Positions 10,750-21,756 of a stretch of DNA of 64,000 bases are shown here, piece by piece. The DNA comes from Bemisia tabaci (lineage: Eukaryota > Arthropoda > Insecta > Hemiptera > Aleyrodidae). The number at the start of each line of letters is the position of its first letter. The first letter of the stretch is position 1. The stretch lies in contig NC_092794.1 in NCBI RefSeq assembly GCF_918797505.1, forward strand, positions 29,642,218 through 29,706,217, given 5' to 3'. The notes under the pieces are model-generated. The model was given only the letters and a program-made list of their open reading frames with translations. It ran no database searches and had not been told where the DNA came from. The position numbers and the translations under genes are program-made.

Positions 10750-11390
10750 GGCGTCGACATAGCCTGTCGACGCCTGACGAAAGTAACTTTTAACACGGGC
10801 TCTTATGGCAATCGGCGTTGAGCGCTACCGGTCCGCGTCGATAAGCATTTGGAGAAAATCCCGGCTTTAGGAATAATTGATTCCAGGTGAGGAAGCCTGC
10901 CTGGATGTATATCGATAGTTTTACGTGCAATTGAGAGTCGAAGCCCAGTTTTGCCAACTTGCGAGAATCTCTGCTAAATTACGAATATTGGCAACGAGGA
11001 GCGATAGCCGCGGCAAAGAGAACGTGGAGGTTGCCGCCGTTGGATAACAACCTGGCGACGACCACCGGGCGGAAAGCTCCCAAATGGAGCAATAAATTTC
11101 GCATGCTTTCTGCAGCGAAAGGTTCCAATCTTAAGCACGATTCGACAATCACGCTCCACAGCGTTGGTGTATGGAGGACTTGGTGGGGGCCGGGGGGAGG
11201 GAGGGGGAGGTTGGCAGGCGGGGAGCGCGGTGAAAGTCGGCCTCACTTTCTTGCGCATATTCTGTCCTCGCGCTATTACCTCATTCCAATGCATCTCACC
11301 GCTCCGACAGATGATGCTCCGCCGCCGGGGGTCCGCCACGCCGTGGTAGTCCTTGTCCAAGCGGATTGACAACGCTGCGTTTCGTCGGCT
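10750..11390. other. CpG-rich interval with hairpin
   Basis: Opens with a 10-bp perfect stem GGCGTCGACA with loop TAGCC (10750-10774). From about 10950 to 11370 the sequence is more GC- and CpG-rich than its surroundings and both strands stay open for over 130 codons (10959-11369 plus; 10974-11372 minus). The frames are Pro/Arg-rich with no motif, so openness probably follows base composition. A promoter-proximal region is possible but unproven. Confidence 0.35.
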
Positions 11391-12460
11391 CAGATGTGCG
11401 TAAAAGAATCAATAATTATCGAGGCGGGCTACTTCACCCACAATCAATTATTAACAAAATTTTCAATAGAGACTGATGGGAAGGCGTGAATCATGGACTG
11501 TCGATATTTTTCCGTTAGAAGCTATAGAAAATGATCGAATATTAAAGGAGTCATTGCAAGCACACTGATGATCGATCCTTTTTCAAAAATTTGAATGGCA
11601 GATCAACAAATTCATCTGAAAGCACGACACGCTACTGATGGAGGCAAAACAAAGTTAAGCACTCGCGGGCGGAGTTGCAGGGCTTGTAACGCCCTTCGGG
11701 AAGAGGTCAAACGGAGACGAACTGATCTAGTGGCTACTTCGCTACGTCATGGTTCAATTGTAAACAAACACATAATCTTGTCTCTATATCGCGCCATAAT
11801 GGTAAAATGCGTCTAGGTGTTTCTTGCAATTGAAATTTCTCGTGTTTAATGAATCCTTATTTGATTTATGACCTGCCAATGACTACATTGTGATGATGTA
11901 ACGAAATTAACCGAATACATAAAAGCGGAGCGCTAGCATCTATAAGCATGGGGAGGAAGTGAAGCCAACCTGGTGCTGTGCGCTTGTGTGAGTGTGTAAA
12001 GGAGCGTGGGAATTCATGCGCGGCAAGCCGAAATTCGATTTAAAATGGTCCAGCGATTTTAGCATGTTTATCAAACCTTAATTAAAATACCTTCTTTGGA
12101 CATATCACACACGGCAAGGCAGTAATATTTCATAAAGTTCACAATGTCGTTTAGTTTCGAGTAAAAATTTCGATTAAGGCGAGAGGCATTGAGACTGAAG
12201 TCCCCAATAGTGACTGTTAGAATCGAAGCGCAGGAAAAATGATCGGTCAAAGTGTATATGAAATAATCGTTACTTTCTCGCGTTCAAATCATGCACGTAA
12301 AAAAGTGCCCTTGTTGACAAAATAGTTATGTTTAATCGTTCATGAATTGTCTGGTAATCCCAAATCACGGTCAGACTAATATTGGATTCGAAGAACGCCC
12401 AAGTATTTGAGGTTCACTGTGCTAATGAACATGCGCATGTGATCAGAGTAATTATTTTAT
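11391..12460. other. Unrecognised interval
   Basis: Mixed-composition sequence with no recognised gene, repeat partner or RNA. The open frame 11595-11816 has no recognisable domain. Confidence 0.4.
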
Positions 12461-12464
12461 GCTA

Positions 12465-12522
12465 AGGGGCTACGACCCCTGGCCGCTACGCGGCTCAATC
12501 CCCAGAGGGCGCTTCGCGCTCT
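12465..12522. repeat. Degenerate GC-rich hairpin array
   Basis: Same order as 562-642: AGGGGC-TAC stem (12465-12480), GGCCGCTACGCGGC (12481-12494), then AGGGCGC-TTC-GCGCTCT (to 12522). Stems carry mismatches. Both arrays are preceded by a TTATTTTAT- or TTTATTCATT-like AT stretch. Confidence 0.75.
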
Positions 12523-12811
12523 GTTAGGCCCGCGTCGACAAAAGAACGACCAAAAAATTTTTAAATATCTTTTTACCCGACTCTCATTTGCTCAATCTCC
12601 CTCTGGCTGGAAGCGATTGGGCCGATAAGAATCGAATGAAAAAATCGGCATTTTTTTTCAAACTTCACGCCAAGACTGAAACGAAACGGAACGGAACGAG
12701 GAGTTTCGTCGCTTTTTGATAGTCTGTAGCAAAGGAGCATACCTTCAATTCACTTACCCTACTAACAGACCAAGATTCAACATTTTCCGCTATGTTCAAT
12801 TTTCCGGTCAG

Positions 12812-12851
12812 TTTGAAATTCCCGCCATTTTTCATTGGCGGGAATTTCAAA
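12812..12851. repeat. 16-bp perfect-stem hairpin
   Basis: TTTGAAATTCCCGCCA pairs with its exact complement across an 8-nt loop TTTTTCAT. The stem contains TTCCCGCC, a possible E2F-like word. An isolated inverted repeat rather than a known element end. Confidence 0.7.
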
Positions 12852-12894
12852 TGTTGCCCCTTCCTAAGCTCTCCGGTCTACTCTTGAATAAAAA

Positions 12895-13197
12895 ATAACC
12901 TGGGTCCTATTTCTAAAATCTGATAGGAGTGGGCTCATCTAGGGACTATTGCCTGTCAATAACCGCAAAAGTCATGGAATCATGGAGTCATGGTAGAACG
13001 CTCAAAGGAACTATGAAAAAAAAATATAAATTTACATTGTTTATATCGGAGAATTCGCAACTTTACCACGCAATATAAAAAAACCTGCGTCAAATTTTCA
13101 AAATCTAAATAGTGCGGGGCTCATCCTGACAAAATTGTCCGTCGATGGCCGCAAAAATCATGAAACTCGGCCCCGTAAAACCCTGGAACTAAGCGTT
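12895..13197. repeat. Second copy of the ~180-bp dimer repeat
   Basis: Two units (AACCTGGGTCC at 12897 and AAACCTGCG at 13081), homologous to 1059-1372 in the same orientation. Both loci end with TGGAACTAAGCGTTACC. An ATGGAATCATGGAGTCATGG microduplication has disrupted the first unit. Confidence 0.75.
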
Positions 13198-14279
13198 ACC
13201 CGATAGGAATTATTTTCAAGGACAATAAAAGATTGTAAAAAAGAACAAATTGAAAACAAGAAGTCGATAGCCACGAATCTTTTGAGGCAAAATAGGTAGG
13301 AACCTCCCATCTTTCCGACCTCCTCAGAAGAGGTCCCGGTTTGGTCACGATACCTTCGACCAAAGAGAGGCACAGCTTCATTTTTAGCTTTCAGCGATCT
13401 ATCGTTTATGTCTTTGCAATTAACTCACAGAATTTGCGCATGAATTTATGTTGTTTGTTTTGGTCTGAAGACTTTCGAGGGGGGTCGGAATCAAAGTTTT
13501 CGGCCCGCTCCTTAAGTTCGCCCCTTCATGCAGGGCTAGACTGGCCCGAGTGGCCGAGCATCGGAGAGGGTCTCAAAGCATCGAGACTGAGAGCATAGCG
13601 TAAAGTTTCTGTTCTGCAGACGATCCTTGATTAATGTGGATGGCGTTGGCGACTCATTACCAACTAGGAAATCGAAGTGGGCAAACTCGATTAAATGGTG
13701 GGTTGGCACACACAGACAAAGGTTGGATTAGGTTACTCAGTAAGATCATCGTTCACACTGAGAGCGAGTCGTGAGTGCGGAAGCGAATTCCTTTCGCGAG
13801 TGGTGAGTCGTACAATCGTTCGAGCTCGCGTGCGCTCACGATTCGGCGGAATTTCAAACGCCTGGCGGAGTTACAGTGCCCCACACAGTGAACGCCACAT
13901 AAGAATCTTCTGTTAAAACACGAAACATTGCAGCATGTGCATAGGCTGTTCTACGGTTGTTCATGAATTGGTTTTTGCGGATAATGTATCAAATTATTAA
14001 GCAACACTCGGTTGAGAGGTAACAGAAATTCCAAATTCCACATTAAAAAACAACCAAAGAAAAAACAATTTTAAAAAGAAACCGCGAAAACGATTATGGT
14101 TCATTTCTAAATGATTGGCAAACACAGCATATCCCACCCCCCCCGGGGGGGGGGGGGGGGAGCGGCAAGGAGTAATTGGAATTAGACAAACAGAATCTAA
14201 TGTAAGCAATTCGTAATCAATTAAATGTTTGACCACCTTTGGAGACCCCCCAGACTCGATAAGGTGCAACAGCGGTATA
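13198..14279. other. Unrecognised interval with C8G16 block
   Basis: No gene recognised. At 14137-14160 eight C are followed directly by sixteen G. GCGAGTGGTGAGTCGTA (near 13798) recurs near 62346 and resembles a 5' splice donor context (GTGAGT), but no exon could be built around either. Confidence 0.35.
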
Positions 14280-15458
14280 CAGGGTGTCCCAAAAGTCCGT
14301 ACCCCCCCCCCCCCCTCCTAACTTTTGAACGGTTTGAGATAGAAAAACGAAACTTTGGGAATGTTTCTATCTTAAAGGGGACCATCGTGTAGGGGGGTCA
14401 AAATTTTTGTCTCCCCCCCTCAGGGGGACCCCAAACTTTTATTTTCATATGATAATTCCTATCTCGTGATACGTCATTAGAAAGAACATACAAAATTAAG
14501 AATTTTGGCGCAAACCGCAAATCGATATCTTAATTTTAGACTGAATTATGGTAGGTCAATTTTCGAAAAATCATATCTACGGTTCAAATTATCGCAAAGA
14601 AAAAAATAAAACGGAATAATTTAACAAATTGTAAGCACTTCTAAGCAAAAATCACAGAAATTACTGCAAACTAATATTAAGGGGGGTTTCGGACCCCTAA
14701 ATTCGTCAATTTAAATGACATACGATATTCTCGCGAAATGAGCCAATTTCCCCTTACTTTTCCTCAACATTATGTTAGTGAATTCAAAATTAGTTCAACA
14801 TTGCGTCTTCGAGCCCCCACAGTACGGGAAAAGTTCAAAAAACGAAATTTAGGGTGATTCAACTCAACCATTTAAATTTAATTTTTTTTTAGAACTTTGT
14901 TCGAAATTTGAGGACTCGAAGACGCAATGTTGAACTAATTTTGAACTTACTAAGATAATGTTGAGGAAAAGTAAGGGTGGATGGGCTCATTTCGCGAGAA
15001 TATCGTATGACTTTAAAAATGACGTATTTAGGGGTCCGAAACCCCCTTTCAAAATAGTTTGAAGTAATTTCTGTGATTTTTGCTTAAAAGTGCTTACAAT
15101 TTGGTAAATTTTCCCGTTTTATTCTTTTCTTTGCGATAATTTGAACCGGAGATATGATTTTTTGAAAATAGGTCAAATTTGACCTTTGACCTATCATAAT
15201 TCAGTCAAAAATTAAGGTATCGATTTGCGGTTTGCGCCAAAATTCTTAATTTTGTAGGTTCTTTCTAATGATGTATCACAAGATAGGAATTATCATATGA
15301 GAAAAAAAGTTCGGGGCCCCCCTGAGGGGGGGGGACAAAAATTTTGACCCCCCTAGACGATGGTTAGAAACACTCCCAAAGTTTCGTTTTTCTATCTCAA
15401 ACCGTTCAAAAGTTACGAGGGGGGGGGGGGGGGGGGTACGGACTTTTGGGACACACTG
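14280..15458. mobile_element. CAGGGTGTCCC foldback element, 1.18 kb
   Basis: Begins CAGGGTGTCCCAAAAGTCCG and ends with its near complement (GGGACACACTG), with TA on each side. Two arms of about 570 bp meet at a short centre near 14880. A C run (14302-14315) and the matching G run (15419-15436) sit at equivalent arm positions. No open reading frame. A CAGGG terminus at TA suggests a Tc1/mariner-type non-autonomous element. Confidence 0.88.
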
Positions 15459-15480
15459 TATGTTGTAGGGCCTATTGGTA

Positions 15481-15644
15481 GGATCGCGATGGATTAACTC
15501 GAAAAATGCACATTTTTAAATGCGAAAATTGCAAGTTACAGCTCACATTTTTTTAGGGGGGAGGGAGAGGACAGTGACTTGAGCTGTTACTTGCAATTTT
15601 TGCATTTGAGTATGGGCAAATATCGAGTTAATCCATCGCGATCC
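15481..15644. repeat. Short palindromic element, 164 bp
   Basis: The 21-bp end GGATCGCGATGGATTAACTC plus G is exactly inverted at 15624-15644. An inner pair, ATTGCAAGT with its complement, is also present. It lies between two CAGGG-type foldbacks. No TSD was identified. Confidence 0.7.
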
Positions 15645-15667
15645 ATATCTATAGATCTTATATTATA

Positions 15668-16760
15668 CAGGGTTATCCGAAAGTCACCTACCACCCCTGT
15701 AACTTTTTTCTTCAATGAGATAGAAGTTTGGAACTTTGGGAATGTTCCTCGGTTTAAGGTAGCAACTTTTTGGTACCCCCAAAAATTTTAAGGGGCGGCC
15801 CCCCCTAAGGGGGACGGGGGCTAACTTTTTTTTCAAATGGCAACCCCCTTTTTGTAATACCTCATTCGAAAGATACTAAAGAAGCAAATTTTTGGTGCGA
15901 ACCGCAGGTCAAGATGTTGATTTTTGACAAAATGGCGACCGGTCAAAGTTCAAAATGGCGGAAATTTGGCACCTCCGTTTTTTATCGGCGGATTGGTCTG
16001 AAACTCAGAATCCTTGTGTGTTTTGGGACGAGAAAAACGATTCTGGCATCAGTTTTCCAGAAATGTCAGTCCTTTTCAAAATGGCGGCGGTTAAAATGGC
16101 GGCTTAGAGCGAGAATATTTCGGCTGCTTATCGTCGAATTTGTATGAGACTAGGTATCCGGGGGTACTTCGGCACGAGAAGGACGAATCTTTCATTGGAT
16201 TTTTGGAATCTTTAAAAACTTTAAAATGGCGGCGAGAAAGTGACGGAAAATCCATACCACGGCTGTTTACCGATGGATTTGCACGAAAGTCAATACTCTG
16301 GTGGTTTTTGGCTCAAAAAAAATTAATCTTCCATTAGATTTTTGAAACACTGAAAATCGTCAAAATGGTGGCGGAAAAATAACGGAAAATCCGCATCCAC
16401 CATCGCCATTCACATTTTCACAGCCATTTAAAGATTTTAAAAATTTCAAAAATCCAATGAAAGATTCGTTCTTCTCGTGCCGAAATACCCCCGGATACCC
16501 AGTCTCATACAAATCCGACGATAAGCAGCCTAAATATCCACTTCCCGCTCTAAGCCGCCATTTTGATAAGGACTGACATTTCCGGCGAACTAATGCCAGG
16601 ATCGTTTTTCTCGTCCCGAAAAACCCTGGGATACTCAGTTTCAGACCGATCCGTCGATAAAAAAAGGAGATGCCAAATTTCCGCCATTTTGAACTTTGAC
16701 CGGCCGCCATTTTGTCAAAACTCAATATTTTTCCGTGCGAATTGCGCCAAAAATTTTCAA
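15668..16760. mobile_element. CAGGGTTATCC foldback element, right end eroded
   Basis: Starts CAGGGTTATCC after TA. From about 15905 to 16755 the sequence is an imperfect palindrome centred near 16340. Repeated AAAATGGCGG words run down the left arm and CCGCCATTTTG up the right. The outermost ~230 bp of the left arm have no right counterpart, so the right end is truncated or replaced by unrelated sequence. Confidence 0.75.
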
Positions 16761-16845
16761 GAAGCTTGAAAAGAGCTTTCTTGACTCAAAGAAGCTTTCC
16801 ATTCACGGCAAATTTCAACGCCCGGTTTCTTTAACGGAATCAATG

Positions 16846-16885
16846 AACGGTTGAATCAAACGGAATTCCGTTTGATTCAACCGTT
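16846..16885. repeat. 40-bp perfect palindrome
   Basis: AACGGTTGAATCAAACGGAA is followed immediately by its exact reverse complement with no loop, centred on an EcoRI-type GAATTC. A TTTTTTTCAGTGTA sequence, resembling a transposon terminus, follows it. Confidence 0.85.
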
Positions 16886-17663
16886 AATTTTTTTCAGTGT
16901 ATACTGGTATAGGCTTCAAATACGACTGTCAACAACGACTTCCGGTTAAATTGAGTGCTCCAAATCCAAGATAATGGCCCAATTTGAAGGCAAGAGGGCA
17001 GTTTTTCGAATATTTTAACGTAACAGAAGGGAGGGGTCGAAATTTATGTATTTTCCGGTCAAACATTCTAAATATGATGTGAGAACGTGCTCGAACTAAA
17101 CGGTGCGCCTTCAATTCAAGATGGCATCCAAATTCGAAAGGCAAGAGGGTTTTTAAAGTACTCACGAATTAAGTAAAGTAAGGTACATAAAAAGCCATAT
17201 GTCATCACAATCGAATTGGTATTTTACCCTGAATAATGACCCGTCGCAGACTTTTTCCGTATTGGACCATTACTAAAGAAGAACAACCAAGGCAGGTCCT
17301 TTACTTAAATACTGAACATCTTAAACACAGTGGAAGAAATGCGAGATCCTTAAAATTACTAAAAAACCGTGCAAAATCACTCGTGCGTTTAAGAATCTCT
17401 GCACACACAGGCGGGCAAGAATCCATGGGAACGCAAAATTCCCTCAATTTTACATGAATAGCTTTTCACCAGCCTTAGCTTTTGGCTTTTTCAGCACGAA
17501 TAATTGCATCCAACCTTCATCATACATACAGACTGTAAATGTATTCATCAAAGGAGCGTGATACGATCGATTAATTCTTATTGGTAGCGACATTTAAAGA
17601 AGGTTATGGTTCATATTCATGACTATTTAACGGAGTATTCCAACGGTGACATCATCATTAATA
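16886..17663. other. Unrecognised interval
   Basis: No gene or repeat partner recognised. The open frames 16929-17165 (minus) and 17236-17457 (plus) carry no motif. Confidence 0.35.
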
Positions 17664-17849
17664 CAGGGTGTTAGAAAAGTCCCCACCCCCCATCAAACTT
17701 TTTACCTAACGTAGGTAGATATTTGATACCTTGAGGACGTTTCTCGGTCAAAGGCAGCTACTTTATGACCCCCCCTAAAATTTTCATGGTGTCCCCTTGG
17801 GGGAAGAGGTAACGTGCCCCAACTTCTTATTTTCAAATGGGAAGACCCC

Positions 17850-18161
17850 TGTTGCGTCACCGTTACCATAGAAATGCAGTTTTTGACCATCTTTCCAGTG
17901 TGCATCAGAATGGTAGCTTGAGTGGTTTTTTGATTGTCCTTGCTTCGTACATTTTCTACTTTATCATCCCTTTGAAGTCAAGATATCCTCAGTCTCTTAT
18001 GTTCAGTATTTGTCATTTCAGTATCTGTCATTAAACTACGTGCGTTCCGTAAGTCAATTGTATTATTTCTTATGGTATTATTGCACTAAAGCTCATGTTC
18101 TTAGCATGAGATTGGAAGGGGAGATAACCTCATCTTTTTTGGGATAAAACATGGAGAAACA
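17850..18161 (+). repeat. 5' LTR
   Basis: Runs from TGTTGCGTCACC to GGAGAAACA. Almost identical to the 3' LTR; differences include GTGCGTTCCG versus GTGTGTTCTG and a 1-bp indel near AACCTCATC. The LTR should hold the promoter and polyadenylation signal; no clear TATA box was identified. Confidence 0.95.
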
Positions 18162-18164
18162 TTT

Positions 18165-18182
18165 TGGTGCCGTGACCAGGAT
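18165..18182 (+). promoter_or_regulatory. tRNA primer-binding site
   Basis: TGGTGCCGTGACCAGGAT lies three bases after the LTR. TGG complements the tRNA CCA end, so the primer tRNA should end GGCACCA. I do not assign the tRNA. This form is common in BEL/Pao elements. Confidence 0.8.
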
Positions 18183-18393
18183 TATACACAACGCAGGGGT
18201 GTCTCAAATGTATTTCTGATGGAATGTTATTGAAATGATCATAGCGTGAAGGTGGATTATTGCAATTAGCCGATTAAAAGTAATCTTAAATGATTTGCAA
18301 GGATTGCTCGACAATTGGCAATGTTGCAATTATTATTTAGTGGCCTATTTTCATTGAGATAGTAAGTCAGCTGTTTTAGATATTATGTGGTTA

Positions 18394-18432
18394 TTCACCG
18401 ATGGACTGAGTTCGTTGAGACTCATCGGTGAA
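18394..18432 (+). other. Leader hairpin in the LTR retrotransposon
   Basis: TTCACCGATG pairs exactly with CATCGGTGAA across a 19-nt loop, about 230 bp after the primer-binding site. The position would suit a packaging or dimerisation signal, but that role is inferred only from location. Confidence 0.5.
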
Positions 18433-18877
18433 ACTTGCTACTTATCAGCTGTTGATGTAAGAAGAATAAATTTACAATGTTTATTTACATTTGGAGACAC
18501 TTTAGACATATTAGCACGGCAGATGATGAGGTTGCCTTCTGTAGCTTTGTTGATTTGACTATGGTTCATTACGCGGGAACCGGCTACTGCCATTATTCAT
18601 TTTCCTGTCTAGTTTTGGTAAATTTGATATGATTTTCAAGTATGGAAAAATGGAATTATGGTTTTGATTAAGTTTATATTCGTCTTTAAGATAGATAGTT
18701 CGGTTTTCTGTTGCTGTTGTTACCTTGTTTCAGACAAGCAAGGTCATTTACCAACGACTAAGAGGAAGAGAGTACGGAGCCAAACCTTGCCTTTTGTCCT
18801 TTGATGTCCTATGGTTACTCCTGTTGGTGAACGAGGAGGAGTAACTCCTGGCTGAATCCGTGGATCCTGCGTTTATA

Positions 18878-19402
18878 GGGTAATACCTCCCTGAAAGAGG
18901 TGCATCATTCGATGCTTAGGGTAATACCTCCCTGAAAAAGGTGCATCATTCGATGCTTAGAGTAATACCTCCCTGAAAAAGGTGCACCTGTGAATGACAT
19001 GACATGTTCATCCTTTGAGATGAATGTGTATTCGAGGTTGCGAATTAAATCCCATGTTTGCAGGATAATCCCACTCCTGAACACAAAAAAAAAATGGGCG
19101 GTGCAAGTGAATGACAATGTTAGTGCTGTGGTATGAATGTGTATCCACATGTGTGATACACATTCGTACTGGGGTATGAATGTGTATTCCATGAACGAGG
19201 ATGTTGCTCCTGTTCGGATCGGTGTATCCAATGGGTGAACGAGGACTAACTCCTGTTCGGATCGGTGGATCCAATGGTATCAGGGTTACCCCCCTGAGCA
19301 CAAAAAGGGTTAATTGCATCAATAAATGACATGCTTGTACTTTGTTATGAGGATGTATTCGATGCTTAGGGTAATACCTCCCTGAAAAAGGTGCATCAAT
19401 GT
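18878..19402 (+). repeat. 41-bp tandem repeats and satellites in the retrotransposon interior
   Basis: A 41-bp unit (GGGTAATACCTCCCTGAAAA onward, ending near CGATGCTTA) starts at 18878, 18919 and 18960, with another copy near 19367. Between them a second word, CTCCTGTTCGGATCGGTG, occurs twice (about 19208 and 19252). These non-coding repeats occupy the place where gag-pol would be expected. Confidence 0.85.
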
Positions 19403-19789
19403 TCGATGCCTGATGGACGGCCGAGGAAAGGAGAGCGAGTGGTTGTCAGAGTTGTCTCTTATGACATCATAAAGGATTGGATTCTCTGAATCCATGAGTT
19501 TACATTATCATGAGTTTCCTTTGAAGAAAAATGGACGCCGATTCTTTGAAGCTGCAAGCGTTGAAAGTCGCATGTTTGTCATCGCAAGATCAATTGGATG
19601 GAGAAAGATTCAAATTCTAGGATGAAAAAACAGGAAGCAGAAATTCCCTAAATCTTCGCCAGGAAACTAATTTTCCCCCCAAAATGTAGCCAGTATGAAA
19701 TTAATGTGGCAGGAAATGAAGATGTGTGTTTGCCGCAGGAGCTCTGGCAGGATCGCTGTTGGTGGATGCGAGAAGACCTGAATTAAGAT

Positions 19790-20017
19790 GTGATCCGCTG
19801 GTCCATTACATTGCGGACATCTCGTCATCTTGAGTTTGGAGACGTCAAAAAACGAGATTTAATGTCATCCTTGATCGCAAATTCATCAGTTGCACCTCTT
19901 CACTCAATATTCATTCCAAGATTGGAACTATGTGCAACTAGGTATAATTTTATACAGGTTACTGCCTCAACTCGTAACTGCGGTGTGTTTAGAATTTGCA
20001 TTAATTGGGCATTTTGA
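19790..20017 (+). pseudogene. BEL/Pao pol fragment
   Basis: The open frame of 75 codons contains SVAPLHSIFIPRLELCATR. The IPRLELC motif with VAPL just upstream is a hallmark of the pol region between reverse transcriptase and RNase H in BEL/Pao elements. Nothing recognisable precedes or follows it, so only a scrap of pol survives. The start codon is incidental; the true frame would enter from upstream. In an intact element this part belongs to the enzyme that copies the RNA into DNA. Here it is certainly non-functional, which matches the short internal region. Nearby frames on either strand are shadows. Confidence 0.8.
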
Positions 20018-20697
20018 TTCTAAAACTGCCTTTAGTTAGATTCATGAACTTCCTTCCGTTGGAAAATGTTGTTGCAAACAGATTTGCTGACATTTAAACA
20101 CTGAATTTGGATGTATAGTTATGTCATATTGAATCTGAGATCCATTCAGCTGGTTCAATTTCGCGGAATTGTTTCTAGGGGTCAGGTAAAAACCTTAAGA
20201 TTTCTCTCATATTTATCTGGATAAGTCAGTGACGGCAGAAGAGGCTTTGAAAGAGTGAAAAAAGAATTGTCTATTGTTTACTGTACCTGATTTGGTTCAA
20301 AAATCTCCCTATCAAATAAAAAATTAGAAACATGACAGTTAATGGTCTAGTTTGAGTATATTTTCGATCTTTATGTGAAGTGCAGTTGTTGAGCATCGAT
20401 TGCCACGTTGTCATTTTTTAAGAATTGTAGCTGAATGCCGAATGAATTTTACATTGTAATGAGTCAATATTATGTATTAATAGTATCTGAAATAATACTA
20501 CCTCATAATATATCCTTGGTTGCTATGATAACGAAACCGTAATTGTATGTGAGTTTACTCACTTTTAGAAGAATTTGAATGAATATAATTTTAATGACAC
20601 GCTGTGAAATCGCCAAGAAAGAGTTGCGAAGATAGTGATAAAAATGGAATAATGTTAGTTCCGGAAACGCAGTTCGGTTTTGAATCCCTGCAGGATT

Positions 20698-20711
20698 CAA
20701 AGGGGGCGGCA
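20698..20711 (+). promoter_or_regulatory. Polypurine tract
   Basis: CAAAGGGGGCGGCA directly precedes the 3' LTR (starts 20712). It is the plus-strand priming site expected there, although interrupted by C. Confidence 0.7.
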
Positions 20712-21022
20712 TGTTGCGTCACCGTTACCATAGAAATGCAGTTTTTGACCATCTTTCCAGTGTGCATCAGAATGGTAGCTTGAGTGGTTTTTTGATTGTC
20801 CTTGCTTCGTACATTTTCTACTTTATCATCCCTTTGAAGTCAAGATATCCTCAGTCTCTTATGTTCAGTATTTGTCATTTCAGTATCTGTCATTAAACTA
20901 CGTGTGTTCTGTAAGTCAATTGTATTATTTCTTATGGTATTATTGCACTGAAGCTCATGTTCTTAGCATGAGATTGGAAGGGGAGATAATCCATCTTTTT
21001 TGGGATAAAACATGGAGAAACA
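20712..21022 (+). repeat. 3' LTR
   Basis: 311 bp, TGTTGCGTCACC to GGAGAAACA, about 98% identical to the 5' LTR by eye, followed by TSD ACCCC. Confidence 0.95.
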
Positions 21023-21345
21023 ACCCCTGTTGTGATACTCTGTTCGAAATAGCATGATGGAAAAAAAAAAAAAAAAAAAAAAAAAAAACTTTTCGCGCAA
21101 ACCCGAAGTCAATATCTCAAACCGTTTCGAAATGGCAGCCGGTTAAAGTTCAAGACACCGCTTGTTTATCAATGGAAATGCCTGAAACTCAATATTGGCG
21201 GGTATTTTAACACCAGAAAAACGAATTTGACGTTCGATTTTTTAAAAAAAACGAAATTTTCAAAATGGCGGCTGGTTAAAGTTCAAAATGGACAAAAATT
21301 GGCGTATCGGTTATTCGGTTATCGGTAAAAAAAAAAAAAAAAAAA

Positions 21346-21756
21346 CATCTAAATATTATGATGTCAATGAATCCAATAGATCCTGATGAATCGCAGAAAA
21401 GCTAAAATTTTTAATGATCGCCGTCTTTACTAGAAGGCATCATTAATCAATTATTTAATTGAAGATGCCTCATAATATCGACGAGTCGATTCTGTATTTG
21501 CGAATTCATCACATATCGTGAGGAGATTTACGATAAAGTTCAGTGATTTGAATAAAAATTCCATAACTATTTTCGTTCGATCAAAATTCCAATCGAACTT
21601 TATGATTTTGTGAAATTGGCAGTATTTTTCTAAATATTCCAGTAAAAGTGTCTATACCACCGTAGAGCTCCGGCTTCAGTTAGAAAGTCTGGTGTGATCC
21701 TCGCACCATGATGGAAGGGCGAAGCCCCACGCGGCGCTTGCGCCGCGCATATATTA
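21346..21756. other. Unrecognised interval ending in GC-rich hairpins
   Basis: No gene seen. At 21717-21727 GGGC-GAA-GCCC, and at 21730-21747 CGCGGCGC-TT-GCGCCGCG, form adjacent stem-loops related in style to the arrays at 562 and 12465. They abut the next foldback element. Confidence 0.5.

Larger units (their letters stand above)
17850..21022 (+). mobile_element. BEL/Pao-type LTR retrotransposon, 3.17 kb, internally deleted
   Basis: A complete LTR-to-LTR element with TSD ACCCC on both sides (17845-17849 and 21023-21027), TG...CA LTR ends of 312 and 311 bp, a primer-binding site right after the 5' LTR, a G-rich polypurine tract before the 3' LTR, and a pol remnant of the BEL/Pao kind. Only about 2.55 kb lies between the LTRs, far too short for a full gag-pol, so it is non-autonomous. 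The LTRs differ at only about five positions, indicating a fairly recent insertion. It sits in the split CAGGGTGTTAG element. Confidence 0.95.
17664..21345. mobile_element. CAGGGTGTTAG element split by an LTR retrotransposon
   Basis: The left part (17664-17849) starts CAGGGTGTTAG after TA. The element resumes at 21028. The right part carries GCGCAAACCCGAAGTCAATA and AAATGGC words, matching in order the left arm of the element at 15668. The right terminus is not found, and A runs at 21061-21088 and near 21328 mark expanded or decayed spots. Confidence 0.7.

Noticed and set aside
17837..18034. 65-codon frame repeated near 20711
   Set aside because: It lies within the two LTRs and is duplicated only because the LTRs are identical there.
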